DNA of 64,000 bases, taken from CAWELS01 sp964468205 (GTDB lineage Bacteria; Acidobacteriota; Terriglobia; Bryobacterales; Bryobacteraceae). Both the position numbers and the translations under genes were made by a program. The notes beneath the pieces were generated by a model. The model searched no databases. It saw nothing but the letters and a program-made list of their open reading frames with translations, and had not been told where the DNA came from. Positions 29,247 through 38,244 of this stretch are shown here, piece after piece. The stretch spans positions 1 through 64,000 of the forward strand of contig CAYXVG010000026.1 of assembly GCA_964468205.1 (NCBI GenBank), in the 5' to 3' direction. How positions within the stretch are numbered: position 1 is the first letter of the stretch; each line of letters starts with the position of its first letter.

Positions 29247-31715
29247 TTAGAAGAACCGCACGCGGTAAGTGAAGCGCACACCGCGCCCGATCTCAGGAGC
29301 CAAGTCCTTAATGAAAGATGAATGATTGCGGTACAAGACATTGCCGAGATTAAATGTGTTCATCGCGAACTGGTGAATGAAGCGGCCCCTCGTGAAGGTG
29401 TAGGACGCTTTAATATTCCCCAGCACGTAGCCGGCGGTTTCCGACTCGAGGGCGAAGGTACGGCTCTGGCGGTCTGCCAGCAGGAGTTCCGGTCTCACTT
29501 CGAGCCCCTTCCAGTGCCAATCGAAGCCGATCCGGCCGCGGAGAGGAGGGATCCTGGGCAAGGTTGTCCTGGTGTTCTTCTCCTCCGCGTCGACATAGTC
29601 GAGGCCCAAATTGAGCCAGAGGTTGTGCGGCCCCGATCCTCGGCCGGCCAGCAGCAGGTCGCCATTAAGCTCAGTGCCGAGGAAGCGCGAGTCCGCCTGG
29701 GCGTACTGAATTTCCATCAGGCCGTCTCGTTCTTCACCGGTGTCGAATGGGAAGATGAAGTCGCTGAAGTCGTAGTAGTAGAAGTTGCCTTCCAACCGGA
29801 AGCGCTCGGCCTGGTGACGGAGCGAGAGATCCACGCCGTTACCACGCTCGGCATCGAGGGTTGGGGAGCCGATCTCGAAGGCTAGGTTACCCACGTGGGG
29901 GCCGAAGTTGTAGAGTTCCTCCAGCGCAGGCGGACGGTAGGAATGGGTGTAGTTCGCGACGAAGGCGCCGCCCTGCCAGAGGCGGAAATTCGCCCCGGCG
30001 GATCCAGAGAAGCCGGTGTACCGGCGCTTTACAGGGTCTGGGGCCTCCTCCTCGTCGTGATCCCCTTCATCGTGATCCCCTTCGTCGTGATCCCCTTCAT
30101 CGTGATCGTCTTCGTCGTGATCGCCTTCGTCGTGATCGTGATCGCCTTCCGGTCTCATAGCCGGATCGAAGTTGTTATGTTCCACGCGGGCCCCGAACTG
30201 CAGCTTGACTCGCTCGAGATCGACTTCCTCGAGGACGAAGCCAGCCAGGGCCCACTGTTCAGTCGGCGGCGCGAGGGCTTCCTCTCCAGTGGCCGTATAG
30301 TCCCGCAGCATACCCCAGAACCCGAAACGGCCGGATAAGGGCCCACTACGGCGCTGTTCGAAGGAGCCGCGATAGATGAACTGCTTATTGTCGAACTTGG
30401 TACCGACGGCGGTGTCGCCATCAGGGAAGACCTCGACTTCGTCGTGGATCCAGCGGGAGTAGTTTCCGCGCAAAACGAATTGCTGGATGGCGCCGCTGAG
30501 GTTCCGCAGCCCCCAGTTCACACGGTAGTTCTGCCGCCGGGCGTCAAGTTCAACGCGTTCCAGTTCCTCATCGTGTTCGTCGTGGTCTTCGCCGTGCTCA
30601 TCGTGTTCTTCGCCATGTTCGTCGTGGTCTTCGCCATGTTCGTCGTGGTCTTCGTCGTGCTCATCATGTTCGTCGCCGTGGCCGTGTAACTCATCGGCGA
30701 AGGGAACGCCGTAGACGCCCTCATCGTAGTTGACGCCGGCGGCGAAGAACATGCGGTCCCCGTAGTAGCCGAGCCCGCCGTAGCCATTCCAGAGTTTGGT
30801 ATCGGAGTTGGGGATTTTTCCTTCCGGGGTGTCGTAATCGCCGCTCGACTGCCCGCTAAAACCTCCCCACATCATCCACTTCCCGGCGCCGTACTCGACG
30901 CCGGCCGAGCCACTGGCGAATCCGTTGGCCGAGCCCCCGGTTCCGGAGATATAACCTCTCAGACCCTGGTGCGCGTGCTCGTGAATGGCGTGGTGGCGGC
31001 TGATTGTATTCACGACCCCGCCCACCGCGCTACCTCCGTAGAGCAGTGCGGCTGGGCCTTTTACAATCTCAATCCGGTCGAGGCTTCCCGTGTTGATCAA
31101 CTCTCCGTGGTCACCGGACTGCGACGACAGCGTACCGGTTCGAATTCCGTCCTGCATGATCATGACGCGGTCGCCGTCGAATCCGCGAATGATCGGCCGG
31201 TCAGTGCCCGGGCCAAAGCTGCGTTTGGCGATTCCGTTACCGGGGCGGTTAGCCAGTGTTTCCCCGATCGCAGGTGCGATTTCCTGGGCGAGTTCGAAGG
31301 AGTTCAGCGAATCGACAGGTTGCAGCGCCTCCATGGCGGTCACGGCGGCTCCGCTGGCGGTAACGTTGATGGAGTCGTGCCGGTCGGCGAGGCTGAGGGT
31401 GAAGTTCGCCGTGACGGTTTCCCCTGCTCCGACGACCACCCGCTCGGAGACCTGGGTCATGGCACTGCTGACATGCGCAACCACGTGATAGGCGCCAGTA
31501 GGAATATTCGCAAATCGGTATCCACCCTCCTCGTCGGTTTCACTATATCTGTCGAGTTCGAGAATGACAACGGTCGCTGCGTGAAGAGGATCTCCAGTCT
31601 CCGCAAGGATAACTTGGCCTTCGATGCGGCCGCGATCCTGAGCGGCGAGCGACGCAACAAACCCGGAAGAGAAGACGAGCAACACGAGCAGAAATCGAAC
31701 GAGCGGAATCTTCAT
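29247..31715 (-). CDS. TonB-dependent receptor, ZnuD-like, with His/Asp/Glu-rich loops
   Basis: The 822-residue protein has a signal peptide, an N-terminal carboxypeptidase-regulatory-like domain (GRIEGQVILAETGDPLHAATVV), a TonB plug (AKRSFGPGTDRPIIRGFDG, GPAALLYGGSAVGGVVN) and a 22-strand barrel ending YRVRFF. Two extracellular-loop segments, residues about 342-384 and 522-553, are almost pure His/Asp/Glu/Gly in units such as HDEHGED and GDHDE. The plug and the His-rich loop resemble the zinc receptor ZnuD, so zinc or another divalent metal is the likely cargo. A close paralogue is encoded at 38241-40577. AGGGA precedes the ATG. Confidence 0.88.
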   Translation of the reverse strand: MKIPLVRFLLVLLVFSSGFVASLAAQDRGRIEGQVILAETGDPLHAATVVILELDRYSETDEEGGYRFANIPTGAYHVVAHVSSAMTQVSERVVVGAGETVTANFTLSLADRHDSINVTASGAAVTAMEALQPVDSLNSFELAQEIAPAIGETLANRPGNGIAKRSFGPGTDRPIIRGFDGDRVMIMQDGIRTGTLSSQSGDHGELINTGSLDRIEIVKGPAALLYGGSAVGGVVNTISRHHAIHEHAHQGLRGYISGTGGSANGFASGSAGVEYGAGKWMMWGGFSGQSSGDYDTPEGKIPNSDTKLWNGYGGLGYYGDRMFFAAGVNYDEGVYGVPFADELHGHGDEHDEHDEDHDEHGEDHDEHGEEHDEHGEDHDEHDEELERVELDARRQNYRVNWGLRNLSGAIQQFVLRGNYSRWIHDEVEVFPDGDTAVGTKFDNKQFIYRGSFEQRRSGPLSGRFGFWGMLRDYTATGEEALAPPTEQWALAGFVLEEVDLERVKLQFGARVEHNNFDPAMRPEGDHDHDEGDHDEDDHDEGDHDEGDHDEGDHDEEEAPDPVKRRYTGFSGSAGANFRLWQGGAFVANYTHSYRPPALEELYNFGPHVGNLAFEIGSPTLDAERGNGVDLSLRHQAERFRLEGNFYYYDFSDFIFPFDTGEERDGLMEIQYAQADSRFLGTELNGDLLLAGRGSGPHNLWLNLGLDYVDAEEKNTRTTLPRIPPLRGRIGFDWHWKGLEVRPELLLADRQSRTFALESETAGYVLGNIKASYTFTRGRFIHQFAMNTFNLGNVLYRNHSSFIKDLAPEIGRGVRFTYRVRFF

Positions 31716-32027
31716 AGAATGGGTCCCTAACTTCTCTTAGTGTCAGCGACGAATCCGCAAACGTCTAGGACTAGGTCATGGACGGGCTCGTTTTTTCCGT
31801 GAACGGGCTCGGACTTGCGATTAGCGGGTCTGCCGGCTTCCGCCGCTGGTGATTTGGCCGTCCCTTGGTGAAAGGTTTGTGAGCAGCTCGATCCGGCTGA
31901 GGGGCTAGCCGTTGCCGGTCCACGGAAGTGGAATACAGAGCCATTGACCGCTTTTTCAGGGCCACTCACGGATTTTCGTACGAGTCCAGGTTGCGTTCAG
32001 GATGAAATTAAAGTGTGGAGTATCGGA
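31716..32027. other. Divergent intergenic region, no gene supported
   Basis: This 312-bp region separates the ZnuD-like receptor from the LytTR regulator. Minus-strand frames contain no CxxC or RAPPA motif, so the small partner protein seen upstream of two other receptors is absent here. It contains two short repeats of ACGGGCTCG near 31782 and 31803. I see no clear promoter or RNA gene. Confidence 0.4.
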
Positions 32028-32795
32028 ATGTCGGGAACCGAACTGGCGGCGCTAATCGTTGACGACGAACCAATCGCCCGGCAAGTGGTCGCTGAACATC
32101 TCGAAGGCATTTCAGGCCTGCGCTTGGCCGGAGAAGCGGGGACCGGCGAACAGGCATTCGAGTTGATCGAGCAGCTTCGTCCGGATATCGTCTTCTTGGA
32201 CATACAGCTTCCCGAGATGACCGGATTTGATGTCATCCGCAACCTCGGTGAGGGGCGAAAGCCGATTTTTGTCCTTGTTACCGCCTACGATCAACACGCC
32301 ATTCGCGCATTCGAAGCCGGCGCAGTGGATTACCTGTTGAAGCCGGTGAGGAGAGAGCGTCTGCTTCAGGCCGTCGAACGAGCCAGGCAGCGCGCCGGGA
32401 ATCAGAAGCTTGCGTCCGAATTCGAGAGGAGCGTTCTCAGAGCCGATCCGGCCGGCGAATTTGGCGGTATGGGCAAGATCGTCGGCCGATCAGGCCATAA
32501 TTACATCCTGCTTCCACCAGAGAAGGTGATCGCCGTTCAGGCGGAGGGAGAGTTGGTTTGGATCCTTACGAAGGAAAGGCGCTATCTCTCCACTATGACT
32601 CTGGGCGCCTTGGAACAACGGCTTTCCCGACAGGGTTTCCGCCGGGTCCACCGGAGCACACTTGTAAATCTGAGTCACATCTCGCGGATGAGCCGTCTTA
32701 GCAGCCAGAGATGGATGTTGACATTAACGAATGAGCAAGAAGTGACGGTCAGCAAGAGGAAAGCTTCGGCGATTCGTGGGATTCTACGTTGGTGA
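32028..32795 (+). CDS. LytTR-family response regulator
   Basis: The N-terminal receiver domain has the acidic pair in LIVDDEP, the phosphoacceptor Asp in DIVFLDIQLPEMTGFD, Thr in VTAYDQHA and Lys in YLLKPVRR. A linker leads to a LytTR DNA-binding domain (VIAVQAEGELVWILTKERRYLSTMTL, RRVHRSTLVNLSHI). It is of the AlgR/LytR type, binding direct repeats upstream of targets. The start is the ATG at 32028 (GGAG 8 bp upstream), giving 255 residues; the longer frame adds an unrelated segment. No histidine kinase is adjacent, so it is an orphan here. It is divergent from the ZnuD-like receptor, a possible target. Confidence 0.88.
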   Translation: MSGTELAALIVDDEPIARQVVAEHLEGISGLRLAGEAGTGEQAFELIEQLRPDIVFLDIQLPEMTGFDVIRNLGEGRKPIFVLVTAYDQHAIRAFEAGAVDYLLKPVRRERLLQAVERARQRAGNQKLASEFERSVLRADPAGEFGGMGKIVGRSGHNYILLPPEKVIAVQAEGELVWILTKERRYLSTMTLGALEQRLSRQGFRRVHRSTLVNLSHISRMSRLSSQRWMLTLTNEQEVTVSKRKASAIRGILRW

Positions 32796-32809
32796 AGATG
32801 GCGCCCGCC

Positions 32810-33898
32810 TCAGCGCTCCGCAATGAAGGTCGTCGTGGAACCGGTAGGGGGGTCATAGAGGATCGCTCCGTCCTTGAGTTCGAAGACACCGATCGCGGCG
32901 AACCGCTCGGCTCCGTCTTCGGTGGTGCGGAAGGCGCGGAACCGGCGCGCCTCCGATCCACGGACCTGGATTCTCAGGGGCAGGCTCCAGATGGCGATTG
33001 AACTGCTCACGACGAACGCGTCCGGATGGCCACTATCTGCAGCGGCGAAGGCGGCGATGTGAACCTGACTATTGGCCGCGGTCGAGTACGCCACAGCCAT
33101 GCCACGGTGGCCGGCCGCCGTGAGCTGCTTGTAGAAGTAATACCCGTTCGTCAACTCGTACCGGCCGCTGGAGTGGACGCGAATCGCAGTGCCGGGATTT
33201 GGGTCGCCGTCAACCCAGGAAGGGGCGTGTTGGATTCCCGCCCACGGAATAATGGCGTTCACCCGGGCGGCATAGATGTTCTCATGGACCATGCGAACGA
33301 AGCGCGTATCCATCTCGCCCCAGCTCATCGAGGNNNNNNNNNNNNNNNNNNNNNNNNNNNNNNNNNNNNNNNNNNNNNNNNNNNNNNNNNNNNNNNNNNN
33401 NNNNNNNNNNNNNNNNNNNNNNNNNNNNNNNNNGATGAAACGCTGTTTTGTCGCCCATTCGGGCGGACCGTAGAGAGTGGTGATGACGCGAAGTTCCTTG
33501 TCCTGTTCCTCTCTGAGCCTGGCCCCGCCCACAGCAAACTCAAGCATGTTCCGGGTCGTGGTCTCGTGGTCGAATGCGGCCTCTGGAGAGGGCTGGTGCC
33601 AGGGATCGAGAAACAGCTTCAGGATGTCGATGTCCAGCCCGTCCGGCCCAAAGACCAAACGAATGATCTCGCGCTTCTGAACGGCGGAGAGCAGGCTGAA
33701 ACCGCCATAGTCCTGTGGGGCGGCAGCGTAATCGCGCGTTTGCGCCGCCTCAACGTAGTTGAAGCCAAATCCGTCCCACGGCTGCAGTTGGCGGGAAAAG
33801 TCCACTTCCGCCGGGATCGCCGTGATGGGCTCCGGCTGGGCGCCGAGGCTAACGCCGTAGAGTGCAATCAGGAGTGTTAGGGCGGCGAAGTATTTCAT
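32810..33898 (-). pseudogene. Exported glycoside hydrolase (GH30-like), interrupted by an assembly gap
   Basis: A signal peptide (MKYFAALTLLIALYGVSLGAQ, start at 33898) precedes WDGFGFNYVEAAQTRDY. The catalytic-barrel start continues KLFLDPWHQPSPEAAFDHE and VITTLYGPPEWATKQRFI, after which 100 Ns interrupt the gene. Downstream of the gap the frame continues MSWGEMDTRFVRMVHENIYAARVNAIIPWAG and ends with a beta-sandwich (FRAFRTTEDG, ILYDPPTGSTTTF). The order resembles GH30-type glucosidases/xylanases, with the acid/base segment presumably inside the gap. It is labelled a broken feature only because of the Ns, not because a mutation is seen. Family call is tentative. Confidence 0.5.
33334..33433. 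other. 100-N scaffold gap of unknown true length
   Basis: One hundred Ns inside the glycoside hydrolase gene. Unlike the two other gaps, the sequences on either side are unrelated, so real sequence is missing. Confidence 0.95.
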
Positions 33899-34032
33899 GG
33901 TTGTTGGATGCAGACAGCCGGGATAATCAGCGGCGCCCCGCCGAGCCAAAGCAGAATCGAAATCCGGCCCGATCAGGCTATCACATACGGCGGAGATTGA
34001 CGGAGGCGCTCGAACTGCCTCTGCCGACTCAT

Positions 34033-37000
34033 TCAGAAACGGAGCCTCAAGCCCAACTGGAGCTGGCGGGGGTCGTGTGCGGTCAGCGGCTCCCCCGCAC
34101 GCTGAAAATTCGGGTTTACAGAACGCACGTTGGTGCGGTTCAAGAGGTTAAACGCCTCAGCGATCGCCTCGAGCCGAAGCCGCTCAGCGAGGTTGATGTT
34201 CTTTTGTAGCCGCAGATTGAATGAGGCGAAACCAGGGCCGTTGAAAGCGTTCCGTCCCAGATTTCCAGAGACGCCCGAGGGAGGCACAAGAAACGTTCCG
34301 TACCGCGTGGACACCGAACCGGGAGTGCCGTAAGGAACGACATCAGGCCGGTCACTGCCGGGATAGCCGTCCTGGTTGTTGTCGAAGCCAAGGAGTACGT
34401 TGACCGGCCGGCCGGCCGAGGCCTCGATAATGGGCGCGATGATCCAATTGCCGAATACTGCGTTCGCCGCCTCGCCGGTGAAAGGGTTCCCGGTGTCGAA
34501 GAGTGCTGACAGTACAAAGCGATGCCGTTGGTCGAATAGCGCGGGCCCGCGGTCTGACCGGAAATCAAATTGGTTCTGGTTTCGCGTGTGGGGAAAGATC
34601 TCTTCCGCATCGTCGATAGCCTTGGAGAAGGTGTACGATGCATTCAGCGTGAGGGCGGAGGTGAGCCGTCCCCGCAGGTTGGAGCGAAGACCGTGGTAGG
34701 TCGAGCTGGCGCTGTCTTCGAACGCCATTACCTCCGAGACCGTTGTGGTTGGACGGATGAATCCGTTATTGGGATCGGGCGGATTGTAGTCTCGCGAGCG
34801 CGGCAGATGAGTGCCCCGCACCCACACATAGCCGATATCGAAAGAAAGATCGCGCCGGATTGCCGAGCTGATCAGGAGGTTCGCTTGCTGAACGCCGCCG
34901 ATATCCCAGGCGTCACTGAATGCAAGGAGCCCGGTGGGCGGATTTCCGCCCGGATACTCATCCAACTTCTGACCGGGCAAACGGTATACATCCATTGCTC
35001 GCGGCCCGACCAGGATGGCGCGCGTAATTTGCCCGCCGTCGCCTGCAGTCGCAAGATATGTGGAGAGGTTTAGCAAGCGGTCGTAATAGATGCCATAGGA
35101 GCCCCGCAAACTGACGCGCGCGTCTGAGGTGAGCTGGTAGCTGAATCCGGCGCGAGGTTGAAAGTTGTTGTTGTCCACGGGAGGCCGCCGGCGGATCCGG
35201 AGCTGTTCGAATACCCCTACCAGCGCGGCATTCGACGGAGCCAGATCTCCGGTTGTTTCCACGTCGTAGCGGAATCCCCAGTCCAGGGTAAGACGCGGTG
35301 TCGCCCGCCAACTATCTTGCGCGAACAGACCAGCGCTCGTCTTACCCGAATCCGCCAGCGGATCGCCGAATTGTTGCACGAACTGCCGTGGCAACCCAAG
35401 CCCATAAGCTTGCACGGGAGTGAGGGCAGGTGCGTCTTCACCCGCGCCGGGAGCAGCCACGGGGCCAAAATTGAACATGCCGTTGATCTGCCGGTGGTAC
35501 TCCACGTCAGCGGGACACAACATTACGTCGCCACCGAACTTTAGCAGATGCGCTCCCACGCTAAGAGACAGCGTATTCTGAAAGTGCCAGTGGTTCTCGG
35601 CGCGAATATGGGGCAGAATGGGCTCTCCTCCGATGAACGCCGCGCCCGGAATGTTCACTGGAGTGCTCAGGCTATTGGGGGTCATCTCAAACTGCCGTCC
35701 GGCCCAAGAAAAACGGAGTTCGTTGACGATATTCGGGCTGAACGTGGAACTGAGCGCCAGCGTCGCAGTTGGATCGATGGCGATGTTCGCCGCGGTGCGG
35801 CCGGGTGACAGTAGTCCGGCGATCTGGTCGTTGTTCTGAGCCTCCAGCGAACTCAGCCGGTCATGCGTGTAGTTGAATCTTGTGGATAAACGATGAGCGC
35901 CGGTCAGCCAGTGATCCAGGCGCGCACTGTACATTCCAATGCGCTGGCCGACCGGGTAGACTCCGGAGAGGCCACCTAGAGCTGAGGTTGTGTAGCTTGG
36001 CGGACCCCCAGTTGCAGGATCGATTCCGGTCTCGGCGATCGCCGCGCCACGCTCGGCGGCCAATACCGCAGGATGCATTGGATCCGAGGCCTTAAGTAGC
36101 TTCTGAGCGGGCGTGAGATCGAACGTTGCAGGGCTGTCCCCGATCCGCGAGAATGCGCTTTCCTGCCGCCGTAACTGTTCGAAAGACAAGAAGAAGAAGG
36201 TTCGATCGCGTTCGAGTGGACCGCCTAGGCTGGCGCCATATTGTGTCCGTGTGTAGGGCGGATCCTCAACCGGAGAGAACGCGTTCGTGGCGTCCAGACT
36301 GCGATGGCGCAGGAACCCGAATGCCGAACCATGGAATTCGTTCGTCCCGCTTCTGGTGACGGCGTTCACAACTCCGCCGGACGCCCGCCCGAACTCCGCC
36401 TGGTAGCCGTTGACCAGCACCTGAAACTCCTGCACGGCTTCCATGGAAACGCTGCCGCGCGTACCTCCGGTAGTCTCGTCGTTGAGGTCGGCCCCATCTA
36501 GCTGGATGGAGTTGTTGCGTGGGCGTTGGCCCATAACGTTGAAGCCCGAGGTGGTGGCGACCGCATGTACCCGGAGTGTGTCGCGCTGGATCGTGGACTC
36601 CAGTAGCGAAAAGTCGAGGTAGCTCCGTTGATTAATCGGCAGGCTGGCTACCGCGAGGCGATTCACATGGGTGTGAATTGGAATAGTCGAGGAGTCGATC
36701 GGCTCTACCGCTGGAGCCTCCACTGTGATTTGGTCGCGCCGCCCGGCCGGGACAAGGTCGAATGACACGGCCGCACGGTGCCCGAGAAGAATTTCGATGC
36801 GAATGGATTGCGGCGCTAGATTTTCGGCCCAGGTCCTGACTTCGTACTCGCCGGGTTGAAGATTCGGCAGCGTCAAGTTGCCCCGATCATCGGTGCGGAA
36901 CTCCCTCGTCCGATTCTGGTCCAGGCGTGTGACAGCTACCGAAGAAGACGGCACCGCAGCGCCGGATAGATCCCGCACTGTGACGATCAGACTGCCGTCT

Positions 37001-37101
37001 ACGGAGGGAACTTGCGCAATTGCGGAAAGGGGGAGTATTGCGGACAAGACGCTCCATAGCGCCACGACGATCGGCGTTGCAGAATGCAATTTGAAGTCCA
37101 T
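34033..37101 (-). CDS. Oar-like TonB-dependent receptor
   Basis: The 1022-residue protein has a signal peptide (ending LSAIAQ) and a carboxypeptidase-regulatory-like domain (GSLIVTVRDLSGAAVPSSSVAV, NLQPGEYEV). Its plug has the Oar hallmark NNSIQLDGADLNDETTGG and FQVLVNGYQAEFGRASGGVVNAVTRSGTN. A very large barrel ends in LQLGLRLRF. Such receptors are numerous in Acidobacteria and Myxococcus and presumably import or bind large carbohydrate- or protein-derived ligands. TAGGAGCC precedes the ATG. It is a paralogue of the receptor at 50108-53383. The upstream 397 bp contain no other gene on this strand. Confidence 0.92.
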   Translation of the reverse strand: MDFKLHSATPIVVALWSVLSAILPLSAIAQVPSVDGSLIVTVRDLSGAAVPSSSVAVTRLDQNRTREFRTDDRGNLTLPNLQPGEYEVRTWAENLAPQSIRIEILLGHRAAVSFDLVPAGRRDQITVEAPAVEPIDSSTIPIHTHVNRLAVASLPINQRSYLDFSLLESTIQRDTLRVHAVATTSGFNVMGQRPRNNSIQLDGADLNDETTGGTRGSVSMEAVQEFQVLVNGYQAEFGRASGGVVNAVTRSGTNEFHGSAFGFLRHRSLDATNAFSPVEDPPYTRTQYGASLGGPLERDRTFFFLSFEQLRRQESAFSRIGDSPATFDLTPAQKLLKASDPMHPAVLAAERGAAIAETGIDPATGGPPSYTTSALGGLSGVYPVGQRIGMYSARLDHWLTGAHRLSTRFNYTHDRLSSLEAQNNDQIAGLLSPGRTAANIAIDPTATLALSSTFSPNIVNELRFSWAGRQFEMTPNSLSTPVNIPGAAFIGGEPILPHIRAENHWHFQNTLSLSVGAHLLKFGGDVMLCPADVEYHRQINGMFNFGPVAAPGAGEDAPALTPVQAYGLGLPRQFVQQFGDPLADSGKTSAGLFAQDSWRATPRLTLDWGFRYDVETTGDLAPSNAALVGVFEQLRIRRRPPVDNNNFQPRAGFSYQLTSDARVSLRGSYGIYYDRLLNLSTYLATAGDGGQITRAILVGPRAMDVYRLPGQKLDEYPGGNPPTGLLAFSDAWDIGGVQQANLLISSAIRRDLSFDIGYVWVRGTHLPRSRDYNPPDPNNGFIRPTTTVSEVMAFEDSASSTYHGLRSNLRGRLTSALTLNASYTFSKAIDDAEEIFPHTRNQNQFDFRSDRGPALFDQRHRFVLSALFDTGNPFTGEAANAVFGNWIIAPIIEASAGRPVNVLLGFDNNQDGYPGSDRPDVVPYGTPGSVSTRYGTFLVPPSGVSGNLGRNAFNGPGFASFNLRLQKNINLAERLRLEAIAEAFNLLNRTNVRSVNPNFQRAGEPLTAHDPRQLQLGLRLRF

Positions 37102-37498
37102 GGGTGGCTCCTACGGTCAATACCCTTGGCGCCCCCAGGTATCTTGCCGTTGTTCTTTCTACAGATATTGTGGTCTCTATATCCGACAGTAACCACCGTC
37201 GCGGCACTTTACCATCGCAATATCGTAGGCGGGCCGTTTTTTTCGATGAGTGGGGCAAGCTGGCAGTAACTCGTAACACGACCAGAACGATAAATTCGAT
37301 CATTAACGTCAATATCGGTGGCCCCTCATGAGCCGAACTCGGACACGCGCGCGGATGCCAGCGCCGACCACAATTGCATACCAAGCAGGCTAAGAACCCG
37401 GTCCATAAACGAATTGCTTTTGACCGCTGGCAAGGCAGTTCAGACCGCTCACCCAAGATCCGTTGTGAAATGCGCGGGTTGCGTTTACACTCTGGCAT
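37102..37498. other. Intergenic region between divergent genes, no gene supported
   Basis: This 397-bp region is noticeably more AT-rich than its surroundings, so it probably holds the promoter of the Oar-like receptor. For the plus-strand gene a weak candidate promoter is TTGTGA (from 37463) and TACACT (from 37486) with 17 bp between, which would place the transcript start almost at the GTG at 37499. I see no RNA gene. Confidence 0.35.
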
Positions 37499-38244
37499 GT
37501 GACGCGGGCTCCGGCATTTCTAACAGAGGAGTTTCGTCGTGCGGGGCAGCGGTTGATGCACCAACAATGCTGGTGCTGGGGTTGCGATATCCGGCGGCCG
37601 GAAGGGAATCTTCTGCTCGCCTACGGTTTCCAACGGCGCCGCCCGCCGGAGGGCGTTCATGGCGGTTCCGCCTACACATACGAACTGGACTCGATGGCCA
37701 GTATCCGGCTGTGGGGGTTTGGCTTGTTTTTTCGCATTCGCGGACTTTCCGCCCTTTACGTGAATCGNNNNNNNNNNNNNNNNNNNNNNNNNNNNNNNNN
37801 NNNNNNNNNNNNNNNNNNNNNNNNNNNNNNNNNNNNNNNNNNNNNNNNNNNNNNNNNNNNNNNNNNNGGGGGTTTGGCTTGTTTTTTCGCATTCGCGGAC
37901 TTTCCGCCCTTTACGTGAATCGCTATGAGTTCTTGCCACGTCTAGCCCCCTCGGACCAGCTTCCGGACAGCGTGTTCCTACCAGAACAGGTTCCAGCCAC
38001 ACTCATCCCGAAGAACCTGACAGAGACCGAGGTGGCAGAAGGAATGCTGAGTCGCGTTATGCGCTGGGTCGCCGCCTACGAAGCGTGGGTGCTCGACATC
38101 TGCGGGCTCGCCTATCGAGATAGTTGCCTGCGCGGTTGGGACCAACCATGCATCGACCCGCTCGAAGCGCCCGAACGGTGGAGGAGTCTCGCCGCCGCAC
38201 TCACGTCCGGGGCGCACGGCAGAGGTGAGACGGCACGTACCTAG
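37499..38244 (+). CDS. Hypothetical protein, 196 residues after removing an artificial gap
   Basis: As written the frame is broken by 100 Ns. The 55 bp before and after the Ns are identical; deleting the Ns and one copy (155 bp, a frame change of 2) joins the two halves into one frame of 196 residues. It starts at a GTG (MTRAPAFLTEEFRRAG), has a Cys/Trp cluster QQCWCWGCDIRR, a strand pair WGFGLFFRIRGLSALYVNRYEFLP and a helical C terminus with MLSRVMRWVAAYEAWVLDICG. No signal peptide or catalytic motif is recognised. Its stop codon shares the palindrome CTAG with the convergent ZnuD-like receptor gene. Confidence 0.6.
37713..37922. other. Artificial scaffold gap with duplicated 55-bp ends
   Basis: The 55 bp at 37713-37767 are repeated exactly at 37868-37922, separated by 100 Ns (37768-37867). 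This is what an assembler leaves when two contigs overlapping by one k-mer are scaffolded but not merged. The true sequence probably contains a single copy and no gap. Confidence 0.85.

Noticed and set aside
30040..30160. CRISPR-like or tandem-repeat array
   Set aside because: The repeats are in frame with the receptor gene, encode GDHDE-type units and lack spacers of constant length.
31727..31969. Small minus-strand frame upstream of the ZnuD-like receptor as a third CxxC/RAPPA partner
   Set aside because: It has no hydrophobic segment, no CxxC and no RAPPA motif, and its composition is that of a chance frame.
37713..37922. A genuine 55-bp direct repeat or attachment-site pair
   Set aside because: The same 55-bp length occurs at another 100-N gap, and removing one copy restores the reading frame, so it is an assembly overlap.
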